From Pseudomonadota bacterium (lineage in GTDB: Bacteria; Pseudomonadota; Alphaproteobacteria; Rickettsiales; SXRF01), in the NCBI GenBank assembly GCA_028873525.1, contig JAGWIM010000010.1, positions 1 through 36,007 on the forward strand: 36,007 nucleotides of DNA. The letters are read 5' to 3'. Under the pieces are notes generated by a model. The model was not told the DNA's origin. It ran no database searches and worked only from the letters and a program-made list of their open reading frames with translations. Within the stretch, counting starts at the first letter, position 1. Each line of letters begins with the position of its first letter. A program made the position numbers and the translations under genes. Below, one piece after another: positions 7,205 through 15,465 of this stretch.

Positions 7205-7234
7205 TACTATATATAGTAGTATTTCGCGATTATA
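7205..7234 (-). promoter_or_regulatory. -10 box and palindromic operator of the TIGR04255 module
   Basis: A perfect palindrome TACTATATATAGTA (7205-7218) sits two bases before the ATG at 7202. A TATAAT box (7234-7229, minus strand) lies just upstream, placing the expected transcription start near 7222. The palindrome would thus cover the start of the message, as an autoregulatory operator does. No Shine-Dalgarno and no good -35 are visible. Confidence 0.5.
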
Positions 7235-7300
7235 AAACATATTTATGACAAAATAGTAAATATCCGGGAAGAGGGAAAATTAAAATAAATATTTTAAATC

Positions 7301-7385
7301 TGGTGCCCAGGAAGGGACTCGAACCCCCACGCCTCGCGGCGCTAGCACCTGAAGCTAGTGCGTCTACCAATTCCGCCACCTGGGC
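7301..7385 (-). tRNA. tRNA-Leu(CAG)
   Basis: On the minus strand the 85-nt sequence begins GCCCAGGTGGCGGAATTGG and ends CCTGGGCACCA, giving a 7-bp acceptor stem, the discriminator A and an encoded CCA. The anticodon stem CTAGC/GCTAG encloses the loop TTCAGGT, so the anticodon is CAG, decoding CUG leucine. There is a long variable arm (GCGCCGCGAGGCGT), as expected for class II tRNAs, and the GGTTCGAGTCC T-arm. Its 3' end faces the AT-rich three-gene module at 5479-7202. Confidence 0.95.
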
Positions 7386-7555
7386 ACTCTCATACAAAAT
7401 CCACATGTGGGATTTTGTTCCTTATAATCTTCTGGATCCCCCTTCGCCCTGCGGGCTTCGGAGGACGACAGATTTCTTACCACTCGTGCCTCGTGGAGAA
7501 ATCTGGTCGATTCCGCCACCTGGGCACATTCGTACAAAATCCACATGTGGGATTT
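7371..7555. repeat. Direct repeat: tRNA-Leu 5' end plus upstream region, second copy broken
   Basis: The first 15 nt of tRNA-Leu and about 30 nt of its 5' flank (7371-7415: TTCCGCCACCTGGGCAC, then ACAAAATCCACATGTGGGAT) are repeated at 7511-7555 with few changes. The rest of the second tRNA copy is missing and is replaced by an unrelated palindromic block (AGATTTCTTACCAC...GTGGAGAAATCT, 7470-7505). This is the relic of a tandem tRNA-Leu duplication. The CCACATGTGG palindrome in each copy may be part of the tRNA promoter region. Between 7386 and 7750 no protein gene is supported. Confidence 0.8.
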
Positions 7556-7579
7556 GTTTCTTAATACTTTATCTTGTCG

Positions 7580-7608
7580 CTGGATTCCCGCCTGCGCGGG
7601 AATGACAG
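7580..7608. repeat. Single-arm palindromic repeat (ATTCCCGCCTGCGCGGGAAT)
   Basis: A hairpin of the same family as the composite repeat at 290-393, here as one arm followed by GACAG. It lies upstream of the epimerase gene, whose ATG at 7751 is preceded by GGAAGG at 7740-7745. Confidence 0.8.
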
Positions 7609-7750
7609 AAAGCAAAGGAACTGCCTTATAGCCGCTTTGCGGCGGTTGTCAATCGCACCGCATCAAAACAGTTGAGTTTCATGGCTTTTCGGTTTTTACT
7701 CTTAAAATCATTGCTCTAATTGCGCTGGCGTCAATTCTCGGAAGGTACGC

Positions 7751-8683
7751 ATGGAAAATCTCATCATCACCATCGTCGGCGGCACGGGCTTCCTCGGGCG
7801 GTATGTCGTGCGCGATCTGGCGCGGGCGGGTTACCGGCTGCGCGTCATCGCGCGCCATCCCGACGCGGCGCTGTTCCTCAAAACGGCGTGCAGTCCCGGC
7901 CGGATTGTGCTGGAGCGCGGCGACATCGTGCGCCCGGAATCGCTCGCCCATAAAATCGGCGGTTCCTGGGCGGTCGTCAATCTCGCCGGCATTCTCCATG
8001 AATCAGGCCGGCAGACCTTTTCCGCCGTTCATGCGCGCGGGCCGGAAAAGCTCGCCGAGATGGCGCGCGCCGCCGGCGTTTCGCGCTTCATCCACGTCTC
8101 GGCGCTCGGCGTCGGCGAAAGCCAAGGCTCGACATATGCACGATCGAAACTGCTCGGCGAAAAGGCGGTGCTGGCGGCGTTTCCCTCCGCCACCATCCTG
8201 CGCCCTTCCATCATCTTCGGGACGGAAGACAATTTCTTCAACCGCTTCGCGCAGATGGCCAGGTTTTCTCCCGTCTTGCCTTTAATCGGCGGCGGGCGCA
8301 CGCGCCTCCAGCCGGTATATGCCGGCGATGCCGCCAAGGCCGTCCTCGCCTGCCTCGCCCGCGCCGACGGCGCCGGCTGCATCTATGAACTCGGCGGCCC
8401 GCAGATTTACACCTTCCGCGAGCTGATGGAATACATCTTACACGTCACCGGCAGGCGCCGCGCGCTGGTTTCCGTGCCGTTTAGCGTCGCCTCATGCAAG
8501 GCGGCGTTCCTTGAATTGCTGCCCCGTCCGCCGCTGACGCGCGATCAGGTGCGGCTGCTGCGCGCCGACAACGTGGTGGCCTTAAGCGCGTTGACCTTCG
8601 CCGACCTCGGCATCTCGCCCACCGCGATGGAAATGATCGTACCGGAATATCTGTCGCGCTTTCACCGGAAAATGGCGGCATGA
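7751..8683 (+). CDS. NAD(P)-binding epimerase, complex I NDUFA9-like
   Basis: 310 residues, start chosen for the GGAAGG ribosome site. The N-terminal Rossmann motif is TIVGGTGFLGRYVVRDL (GxxGxxG). It continues with VVNLAGIL, FIHVSALGVG and the extended-SDR YARSKLLGEKAV (Y and K of the YxxxK motif), then ILRPSIIFGTEDNFFNRFA and LQPVYAGDAAKAV. This pattern is the NDUFA9/complex I accessory subunit type of atypical SDR, conserved in Alphaproteobacteria. A role in respiratory complex I or quinone metabolism is inferred from the family. It precedes gltD by one base and may be transcribed with it. Confidence 0.9.
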   Translation: MENLIITIVGGTGFLGRYVVRDLARAGYRLRVIARHPDAALFLKTACSPGRIVLERGDIVRPESLAHKIGGSWAVVNLAGILHESGRQTFSAVHARGPEKLAEMARAAGVSRFIHVSALGVGESQGSTYARSKLLGEKAVLAAFPSATILRPSIIFGTEDNFFNRFAQMARFSPVLPLIGGGRTRLQPVYAGDAAKAVLACLARADGAGCIYELGGPQIYTFRELMEYILHVTGRRRALVSVPFSVASCKAAFLELLPRPPLTRDQVRLLRADNVVALSALTFADLGISPTAMEMIVPEYLSRFHRKMAA

Positions 8684-8684
8684 C

Positions 8685-10091
8685 ATGCTGGAATTCACCG
8701 ATACGCCGCAGCATTATCCGCAACCAAAGGCAGCGGATAAGCGCAGGCGCGACTTCAATGAAATTTACGCCGCCTTCGACCCGGCCGAAGCCGCCGTGCA
8801 GGCAGCGCGCTGCTCGCAGTGCGGCATCCCGTTCTGCCAGATTCACTGCCCGCTGGCCAACAACATCCCCGACTGGCTGAAGCTTACCGCCGAAGGCCGC
8901 CTCGAGGAAGCCTACGCCATTTCCTCCGCCACCAATACCTTCCCCGAAATCTGCGGCCGCATCTGCCCGCAGGACAAGCTCTGCGAGGGCAACTGCGTCA
9001 TCGAAAAGGGCTTCAAATCCGTTACCATCGGCGCGGTGGAAAAATACATCACCGAAACCGCCTTCGCCGAGGGCTGGGTGAAACCCATCGTCCCCGCGCG
9101 CGAGACTGGTTTTTCCGTCGGCATCATCGGCGCCGGCCCGGCCGGGCTGGCGGCGGCGGACATGCTGCGCCGCAACGGCCACGCGGTGCATGTCTATGAC
9201 CGGTACGACCGCGTCGGCGGCCTGCTGATTTATGGCATCCCCAATTTCAAACTGGAAAAGCACATCGTGGCGCGCCGCCACCGATTGCTTGAAGACGGCG
9301 GCATTACATTTCATTTGAATCATGACGTGCGGAATATCGGGGAACTCCGTGCAAAGCACGACGCCGCGCTGATCGCCACCGGCGTCTACAAGGCGCGCGA
9401 AATCGACATTCCCGGCGGTGATTTGGAAAACATCTTCCCCGCCATGACGTACCTCACCGCCGGCAACCGCACAGGCCTCGGCGACAACGTGCCGGAATTT
9501 GAGAGCGGCAGGCTCAACGCCGAAGGCAAAAAAATCGTCGTCATCGGCGGCGGCGACACGGCGATGGATTGCGTCCGCACCGCCGTGCGCCAGGGCGCCA
9601 GGAGCGTCACCTGCCTTTACCGCCGCGACCGCGCCAACATGCCCGGAAGCGCCCGCGAAGTGAAAAACGCCGAGGAGGAAGGCGTGCAGTTCCTCTGGCT
9701 TTCCGCGCCGCGCGCCTTCGCCGGAAAGAAATCCGTCAACCAGATTCTGGCGCAGCGGATGCGGCTCATCGCGCACGATGCCTCCGGCAGGCAGGCGGTA
9801 GTGCCCGCTCCCGGTGAAACCTTCGCGCTGCCCTGCGACATGGCGATAAAAGCATTGGGCTTCGACGCCGAGGATTTACCCGCGCTGTTTGCCGCGCCGG
9901 AACTCAAAGTCAGCAAATACGGCACGATCGCCATCAACCGGAAAAACTTTGAAACCAGCCTGCCCGGCGTGTTCGCGGCGGGCGACATCGTGCGCGGCGC
10001 GTCGCTCGTCGTCTGGGCCATCAAGGATGGCCGCGAGGCGGCGGCGGCCATACATCAACATCTTGCAACAAGTGAAAGGGCAGCAGCATGA
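8685..10091 (+). CDS. gltD: Glutamate synthase (NADPH) small subunit
   Basis: 468 residues. It passes electrons from NADPH through FAD and two [4Fe-4S] clusters to the large subunit for glutamate synthesis. Visible are the N-terminal cysteine clusters (CSQCGIPFCQIHCP and CGRICPQDKLCEGNC), the FAD motif IIGAGPAGLAAADML, the NAD(P) motif VIGGGDTAMDCVRTAV, and the closing FAD-binding GVFAAGDIVRGASLVVWAI. Length is normal for GltD. Its 3' end overlaps the next gene by four bases (ATGA), so it is in an operon with the secreted protein and gltB, in the order D-x-B. Confidence 0.96.
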   Translation: MLEFTDTPQHYPQPKAADKRRRDFNEIYAAFDPAEAAVQAARCSQCGIPFCQIHCPLANNIPDWLKLTAEGRLEEAYAISSATNTFPEICGRICPQDKLCEGNCVIEKGFKSVTIGAVEKYITETAFAEGWVKPIVPARETGFSVGIIGAGPAGLAAADMLRRNGHAVHVYDRYDRVGGLLIYGIPNFKLEKHIVARRHRLLEDGGITFHLNHDVRNIGELRAKHDAALIATGVYKAREIDIPGGDLENIFPAMTYLTAGNRTGLGDNVPEFESGRLNAEGKKIVVIGGGDTAMDCVRTAVRQGARSVTCLYRRDRANMPGSAREVKNAEEEGVQFLWLSAPRAFAGKKSVNQILAQRMRLIAHDASGRQAVVPAPGETFALPCDMAIKALGFDAEDLPALFAAPELKVSKYGTIAINRKNFETSLPGVFAAGDIVRGASLVVWAIKDGREAAAAIHQHLATSERAAA

Positions 10092-10645
10092 AACACTATC
10101 TTATCATTATCATCTGCCTCATCCCCTCCGCCGCCTTCGCGCAGTCGCGCATCCGTGATTTGTCGCTGCCGCCGGACGAATCGCTGAACCAACCCGACAC
10201 GCCGTCCTATAACAATCTCCAGCCGCTCACGAACCCGAACGGCAATGCCGCGCCGGACATTCCGATCGACCGGAATAATCCGCAGCAGCAGGCAACCGCG
10301 CATTTCATCGACGGCTATTGCGATCCGAATTTCAAGCCGCTGATTGCCAATATGCCCGGGCTGGCCGGGATGCAGGACTGCCTGGAACAGCAGAAACAGC
10401 AGTCGTGCAGCACCTTCCATTCCCTGCCTGCCGACGCAAAACGCGCCGTCAGCGACGCTGTGGACTGCCGCTATCAGGCTACAAATGGCGACACGCAAAC
10501 CGCGCCTGACTGCGGCGCCAGCGACGCGCTGCGCCTGCAACTGCTTAAAAAATACTGGGGTAACGGCGATACGGCGCAAGCGCTGGTTTTCCTGCCTGGC
10601 GACGTGCTCGGCACCTCCGGCAAATGCACAGGGGGCACGCACTGA
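10088..10645 (+). CDS. Secreted protein of unknown function between gltD and gltB
   Basis: 185 residues. MKHYLIIIICLIPSAAFAQS is a clear Sec signal peptide with likely cleavage after AFA. The mature part is Pro/Asn/Gln-rich near the start (about 30-75) and then has six cysteines (C79, C99, C109, C126, C143, C180), consistent with periplasmic disulfides. I recognise no family. It overlaps gltD by four bases and gltB by one base (TGATG), so it is translationally coupled inside the glutamate synthase operon, which is unusual for an exported protein. Confidence 0.8.
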   Translation: MKHYLIIIICLIPSAAFAQSRIRDLSLPPDESLNQPDTPSYNNLQPLTNPNGNAAPDIPIDRNNPQQQATAHFIDGYCDPNFKPLIANMPGLAGMQDCLEQQKQQSCSTFHSLPADAKRAVSDAVDCRYQATNGDTQTAPDCGASDALRLQLLKKYWGNGDTAQALVFLPGDVLGTSGKCTGGTH

Positions 10646-13600
10646 TGTGCGGCGTCGGCTTCATCGCCTCCGTTCACGGCAGGCCGAGCCGCGCCATTGT
10701 CGAGATGGGCATCTCGGCGCTTAAAAACGTTTACCATCGCGGCGCGGTGGACGCCGACGGCAAAACCGGCGACGGCGCCGGACTTTCCATCCAGATTCCG
10801 TTCGATTTTTTCTGTGACCATATCGAACGCACCGGCCAGAAACTGGAAGGCGATACATTAGCCGTCGGGATGCTGTTTTTACCGAAAAAAAATTTTGCGG
10901 CGCAGGAAACCTGCCGCGCCATCGTCGAAAGCAAAATTATCGAGATGGGCTATCGCATCTATGGCTGGCGGCAGGTGCCGGTCATCGCCTCGGTCATCGG
11001 CGACGTGGCCGCCGATTCGCGCCCGGAAATCGAGCAGATTCTGATTGCTCCCCCTCTCCCGGAGGGAAAGAGGTTTGATGAACCCGGCTTCGAGCGCGAT
11101 CTCTATGTTATCCGCCGCCGCATCGAAAAAGCCGTGCGCGCGCAGGCCATCAATGATTTCTACATCTGTTCGCTGTCCTGCCGGTCGCTGATTTACAAAG
11201 GTCTCTTTAAGGCCGAACAGCTTACCGCGTTTTATCCTGATTTGCTCGATGAGCGCTTCGTCTCTTCCTACGCCATTTTCCACCAGCGCTTTTCCACCAA
11301 TACTTCCCCGGCCTGGCACCTGGCGCAGCCTTTCCGCATGATCGCGCATAACGGCGAAATCAATACGCTGAAAGGCAACATCAACTTCATGAAAAGCCAC
11401 GAGGCGACGTTCCACTGCGAGGAACTGGCCGGTTTCGAGCCGGACGTCGTGCCGGTCATTCCCGACAACACCTCCGATACCGGCGCGCTCGATTCGGTGA
11501 TGGAAATCCTCACCCGTGCCGGCCGGCCGCTGCCGCTGGCCAAGCTGATACTGGTGCCGCCGGCCTGGAGCCTGACCTCCGACCTGCCGCAGGAGCACAA
11601 GGACATGTTCTCCTGCCTCAACTCCGTCTCCGAGCAGTGGGACGGCCCGGCGGCCATCGTCGCCACCGACGGGCAGTGGGTCATCGCCGGCATGGATAGA
11701 AACGGCCTCCGCCCCATGCGCTACCAGTTGACGAAAGACGGCATCCTCATCGCCTGTTCCGAGTCCGGCATGGTGGAGGCCGCTGGTGCCGACATCGTCG
11801 AGCGCGGGCGCTTAGGCCCCGGCGACATCATCGGCATCGACCTCAAGGCAGGAAAACTTTACCATGACCGCGAACTGAAGGACTATCTCGCCGGGCAGCA
11901 GCCGTATGGCGAATGGGTGAAGAAGATAATATCGCTGCGCGATATAGTTGGCAGCGGTCAGCGGCCGGCGGCCAGTAAAAAAAAGAAGGGTTCTTCCACG
12001 GATCGCTGGCCACTGGCCGCCGGCCGCTTACACCAGCTACAACTTGCTGCGGGACTGACGCACGAGGACATCGAAACCATCCTGCATCCGATGGCCGCCG
12101 AGGGTAAGGAAGCCATCGGCTCGATGGGCGACGACACGCCGGTGGCGGTGCTCTCGGAACAGCCGCGCGGATTCCATCATTTCTTCCGCCAGAATTTTTC
12201 GCAGGTCACCAACCCGCCGATTGATTCCCTGCGCGAGCGGCGCGTCATGAGCCTTTTCACCCGCTTCGGCAACGACGGCAATTACCTGGCGCTCGACCAG
12301 TCGCACAGCCGCATATTGCTGTGCGAAACGCCGGTGTTGCTGACGCCTGAGCTTTCCGCCATCCGGCAGCATTTCGCCAGGCGTATCTGTGAGATTGACA
12401 CGCTGTTCGATGTCACCTTCCCCCACGGGGGGAGGGACGGGGCGGGGGCATCCCTGGAAAAGCATCAGCCGCCGGGCAAACACGCTCCCCTCCTGACCGC
12501 CCCCCTGCCAGGAGAGGGAATGCGTCAAGGTCTCGACCGCATCGTGCAGCAAGCCGAGGCCGCCGTCCGCAGCGGCAAAAATTATGTCGTGCTAACCGAC
12601 GAGCGCGTGGACGAATCGCGCGCGGCGATACCGATGATACTGGCCGTCTCCGCGGTGCACAGCCACCTGGTCACGCACAAGCTGCGCAAGAAAGTTTCCA
12701 TCCTCGTGCGCACCAGCGAGTGCATTGAAGTCCATGCCTGCGCCGTGCTGATTGGCGTCGGCGCGACGGTGGTGAATCCCTATCTGGCGGAGGAAATAAT
12801 AAAGGAAAGATATAAGCGCGGGCTTTTTACTTCTACCTCCCCCTCGAGGGGGGCGGTCGCAAGCCCCGCACGTGTTGCGGGGCGAGCGGGAGGGGGTAAG
12901 TCTGCGCAAGATACCCCCTCCCTAACCCTCCCCCCTGCAGGGGGAGGGGAATGTCTTGCCAACTACCGCGACGCCATGAGCAACGGACTCCTCAAGGTCA
13001 TGTCGAAAATGGGCATCGGCGTGATTTCCGCCTATCGCGGCGGGCTGAATTTCGAGGCCATCGGCCTGTCGCGCGCGCTGGCCGCCGAGTTTTTCCCCGG
13101 CCTGCCTTCGCGCATTTCCGGCATCGGGCTGGCGGGGATTGAGAAGCGCGTGCGGGCATTGCATGGAAAAGCGTTCGGCGAGGTATCAGGCGCCGGGTGT
13201 CAGGTGGCGGACAAGAAAGACTCTTCCGCCACCCGTTACCCGTCACCCGTCATCCCCCTTCCCATCGGCGGTTTTTACCGCTGGCGGGCGAACGGTGAGA
13301 AACACGCGTGGGAAGGGTCATTCGTGCATCTGCTGCAAAGCGCGGTGGGCAGCGGCAGCTACGCGCTCTACCGGCAATATGCCGAGAGCGTGCGCGCCGG
13401 GCCGCCTGCCGCGCTCCGCGATCTGCTGGATTTCAATTCACCGAACGCGCCGATCCCCATCGAGCAGGTCGAATCCATCACTGAGATTAGGAAACGCTTT
13501 GTCGCACCCGCCATGTCGCTCGGCGCGCTGTCGCCGGAAGCGCACAGGACGCTCGCCATCGCCATGAACCGCATCGGCGCGGCGTCCAACTCCGGCGAGG

Positions 13601-15465
13601 GCGGCGAAGGGCCGGAACGCTACAAACCTCTCCCGGGCGGCGACAACGCCAATTCCACCATCAAGCAAGTCGCCTCGGCGCGGTTCGGCGTCACGGCGGA
13701 ATATTTGGGCAGCGCGCATGAGTTGCAAATCAAAATCGCGCAAGGCGCCAAGCCCGGCGAAGGCGGGCAGCTTCCCGGCTTCAAGGTGACCGGGGACATT
13801 GCCCGCCTGCGACACGCCACGCCGGGCGTCACGCTCATCTCGCCGCCGCCGCATCACGATATTTATTCCATCGAAGATCTGGCGCAGCTCATCTACGACC
13901 TCAAGCAAATCAATCCCACCGCGATTGTCTCGGTCAAGCTCGTCGCGCAATCGGGCATCGGCACGATCGCCTCGGGCGTCGCCAAGGCGATGGCCGATAA
14001 AATCGTCATCGCCGGGCATTCGGGCGGCACCGGCGCGTCGCCGTGGTCTTCCATCAAACACGCCGGCATCCCGTGGGAGATGGGACTCTCCGAAGCAAAT
14101 CAAGTGCTGACGCTCAACCGCCTGCGCCACCGCGTAAAGCTGCAGACCGACGGCGGGCTGAAAACCGGCCGCGACATCGTCATCGCCGCCATGCTCGGCG
14201 CCGAGGAATATGCGCTGGGCACCGCCAGTCTTGTCGCCATGGGCTGCCTGCTCGTGCGGCAATGCCACATGAACACCTGCCCGGTCGGCATCACGACGCA
14301 GAATCCGGCACTGCGTGAAAAATTTGCAGGAACAGTGGACAAAGTCATCAATCTGTTTTCCTTCGTCGCCGAGGATGTGCGCGAGATTCTGGCATCGCTC
14401 GGCTTTACCGGCCTGAACGAAATCATTGGCCGTTCCGACCTGCTGATGCAGGTTAACCGCGGCAGCGCCGACATGGTGGATATTGACCTCAACAGCCTGC
14501 TGGCGCAGGCCGACGCCGGCGCCGGCGGGCGCATCTTCTCGCTTCCCCCCCTTTCGCAAGCGGGAGGGGGCAAGGGGGGACACCGCAACGAAGTCCCCGA
14601 CACACTCGACGCCGAAATGCTGAAAGACGCGCACGAGGCGCTGGCGCGGGCTGAGAAAATCCAGCTCGCCTACACGGTGAAAAACACCATGCGCGCCATC
14701 GGGGCAAGATTGTCGTGTCAAATCCTGCGGCACCGCGAAGCGGTGAGCGTGGGATCCATGGCACAAGACCCTGTGCAATCGCTCCGCGATTCACAGGATT
14801 TGGTGACGCTCAAGCTCCACGGATCGGCGGGGCAGTCGCTCGGCGCGTTTGCCGTGCGCGGCCTGAAGATTGAACTCTATGGCGACGCCAACGATTATGT
14901 CGGCAAGGGACTTTCCGGCGGCACCATCGTCGTGCGCCCGCGCGCGTCCAGCCCGCTTGCGCCGCATGAGAACACCATTATCGGCAACACCGTGCTCTAC
15001 GGCGCCACGGCGGGAAAATTATTCGCAAGCGGCCAGGCCGGCGAGCGCTTCGCCGTGAGGAACGCCGGGGCGGAATGCGTCGCCGAGGGCTGCGGCAGCA
15101 ACGGCTGCGAATACATGACGGGCGGCACGGCAGTATTGCTTGGCACCGTCGGCCACAATTTCGCGGCGGGCATGACCGGCGGCATGGCCTTCGTCTATGA
15201 TCCGGCGAACGTTTTCGCCGCGCGCGTCAATGCCGAGTCCGTTGTCTACCAGCGCGTCGAAAGCGCGCACTGGGAACAGATACTCAAAAATCTCATTGCC
15301 GGGCATTTCTCCGAGACCGCCAGCCCGCGCGCCGAAAACATCCTCTCCGGCTGGGAATATGAACTGCCGAAATTCTGGCAAATCTGCCCGAAGGAAATGG
15401 TGGCGCGGCTGGAATGGCCGTTGTCCGATGAAAGCGGCCAGCGGTCAGCGGCCGGCGGCCAGTAA
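10645..15465 (+). CDS. gltB: Glutamate synthase large subunit, expanded by in-frame repeats
   Basis: The start at 10645 is set by MCGVGFIAS: Cys2 becomes the N-terminal nucleophile of the glutaminase domain. It then shows the FMN/2-oxoglutarate synthase domain (GAASNSGEGGEGPERY, AGHSGGTGASPWSSIKHAG, LQTDGGLKTGRD), the [3Fe-4S] motif CHMNTCPVG preceded by CLLVRQ, and a C-terminal glycine-rich beta-helix. The 1606 residues exceed the usual 1480-1520. The excess lies in Pro/Gly- or Lys-rich blocks at about 134-143, 436-462, 592-627, 728-771, 847-871 and 1300-1318, each encoded by palindromic repeat DNA. The last ten residues (SGQRSAAGGQ) and the stop also come from a repeat. All conserved motifs are intact, so it is likely functional. 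Confidence 0.95.
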   Translation: MCGVGFIASVHGRPSRAIVEMGISALKNVYHRGAVDADGKTGDGAGLSIQIPFDFFCDHIERTGQKLEGDTLAVGMLFLPKKNFAAQETCRAIVESKIIEMGYRIYGWRQVPVIASVIGDVAADSRPEIEQILIAPPLPEGKRFDEPGFERDLYVIRRRIEKAVRAQAINDFYICSLSCRSLIYKGLFKAEQLTAFYPDLLDERFVSSYAIFHQRFSTNTSPAWHLAQPFRMIAHNGEINTLKGNINFMKSHEATFHCEELAGFEPDVVPVIPDNTSDTGALDSVMEILTRAGRPLPLAKLILVPPAWSLTSDLPQEHKDMFSCLNSVSEQWDGPAAIVATDGQWVIAGMDRNGLRPMRYQLTKDGILIACSESGMVEAAGADIVERGRLGPGDIIGIDLKAGKLYHDRELKDYLAGQQPYGEWVKKIISLRDIVGSGQRPAASKKKKGSSTDRWPLAAGRLHQLQLAAGLTHEDIETILHPMAAEGKEAIGSMGDDTPVAVLSEQPRGFHHFFRQNFSQVTNPPIDSLRERRVMSLFTRFGNDGNYLALDQSHSRILLCETPVLLTPELSAIRQHFARRICEIDTLFDVTFPHGGRDGAGASLEKHQPPGKHAPLLTAPLPGEGMRQGLDRIVQQAEAAVRSGKNYVVLTDERVDESRAAIPMILAVSAVHSHLVTHKLRKKVSILVRTSECIEVHACAVLIGVGATVVNPYLAEEIIKERYKRGLFTSTSPSRGAVASPARVAGRAGGGKSAQDTPSLTLPPAGGGECLANYRDAMSNGLLKVMSKMGIGVISAYRGGLNFEAIGLSRALAAEFFPGLPSRISGIGLAGIEKRVRALHGKAFGEVSGAGCQVADKKDSSATRYPSPVIPLPIGGFYRWRANGEKHAWEGSFVHLLQSAVGSGSYALYRQYAESVRAGPPAALRDLLDFNSPNAPIPIEQVESITEIRKRFVAPAMSLGALSPEAHRTLAIAMNRIGAASNSGEGGEGPERYKPLPGGDNANSTIKQVASARFGVTAEYLGSAHELQIKIAQGAKPGEGGQLPGFKVTGDIARLRHATPGVTLISPPPHHDIYSIEDLAQLIYDLKQINPTAIVSVKLVAQSGIGTIASGVAKAMADKIVIAGHSGGTGASPWSSIKHAGIPWEMGLSEANQVLTLNRLRHRVKLQTDGGLKTGRDIVIAAMLGAEEYALGTASLVAMGCLLVRQCHMNTCPVGITTQNPALREKFAGTVDKVINLFSFVAEDVREILASLGFTGLNEIIGRSDLLMQVNRGSADMVDIDLNSLLAQADAGAGGRIFSLPPLSQAGGGKGGHRNEVPDTLDAEMLKDAHEALARAEKIQLAYTVKNTMRAIGARLSCQILRHREAVSVGSMAQDPVQSLRDSQDLVTLKLHGSAGQSLGAFAVRGLKIELYGDANDYVGKGLSGGTIVVRPRASSPLAPHENTIIGNTVLYGATAGKLFASGQAGERFAVRNAGAECVAEGCGSNGCEYMTGGTAVLLGTVGHNFAAGMTGGMAFVYDPANVFAARVNAESVVYQRVESAHWEQILKNLIAGHFSETASPRAENILSGWEYELPKFWQICPKEMVARLEWPLSDESGQRSAAGGQ
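11047..11073. repeat. In-frame palindrome 1 in gltB
   Basis: CCCCCTCTCCCGGAGGGAAAGAGG-type palindrome encoding APPLPEGKR at GltB residues about 134-143. It is the same family as 1677-1695 and 2427-2445. Confidence 0.65.
11951..12033. repeat. In-frame palindromic element 2 in gltB (CAGCGGTCAGCGGCCGGCGG type)
   Basis: Left arm GCAGCGGTCAGCGGCCGGCG and right arm CGCTGGCCACTGGCCGCCGG are inverted relatives, flanking an A-rich centre. It encodes GSGQRPAASKKKKGSSTDRW and PLAAGRLH (residues about 436-462). The same element is at 15431-15558, where it forms the gltB end and the intergenic gap. Confidence 0.8.
12418..12522. repeat. In-frame palindromic element 3 in gltB
   Basis: CCCCCACGGGGGGAGGGACGG at the left and CCCCTCCTGACCGCCCCCC...GGAGAGGG at the right. 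It encodes a Pro/Gly-rich block (GGRDGAGASLEKHQPPGKH...) between the conserved DVTFP and LDRIVQQAEAAV segments. Confidence 0.75.
12828..12955. repeat. In-frame composite palindromic element 4 in gltB
   Basis: Contains CCTCCCCCTCGAGGGGGGCG, a CCCCGCACGTGTTGCGGGGC hairpin, and CCCTCCCCCCTGCAGGGGGAGGGG. It encodes about 43 residues rich in Ser, Pro, Gly and Ala just before the conserved NYRDAMSNGLLKVMSKMGI. The CCCCGCA...TGCGGGG core is shared with the queG insertion at 18486-18504. Confidence 0.8.
13183..13260. repeat. In-frame palindromic element 5 in gltB
   Basis: Left arm GGTGTCAGGTGGCGGA and right arm TCCGCCACCCGTTACCC are inverted; the 9-bp GGTGGCGGA/TCCGCCACC part is perfect. It encodes SGAGCQVADKKDSSATRYPS and PVIPLP at residues about 847-871. 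Confidence 0.75.
14544..14600. repeat. In-frame palindrome 6 in gltB
   Basis: CCCCCCTTTCGCAAGCGGGAGGGGG palindrome encoding LPPLSQAGGGKGG at residues about 1300-1318, in the linker between the synthase domain and the C-terminal beta-helix. Confidence 0.7.

Noticed and set aside
8481-9776. Long antisense frame over epimerase and gltD
   Set aside because: It overlaps two well-identified genes, has no ribosome site and reads as biased Ala/Gly/Arg/Asp-rich sequence.
12828-12955. Frameshift or pseudogene in gltB at the repeat blocks
   Set aside because: The frame stays open through every block and all catalytic motifs continue on both sides, so insertion without disruption is the better reading.
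13438-14778. Long open frame antisense to gltB (446 codons)
   Set aside because: It lies wholly within gltB's conserved synthase domain; GC-rich codon bias leaves the opposite strand open. No protein family is recognisable in it.
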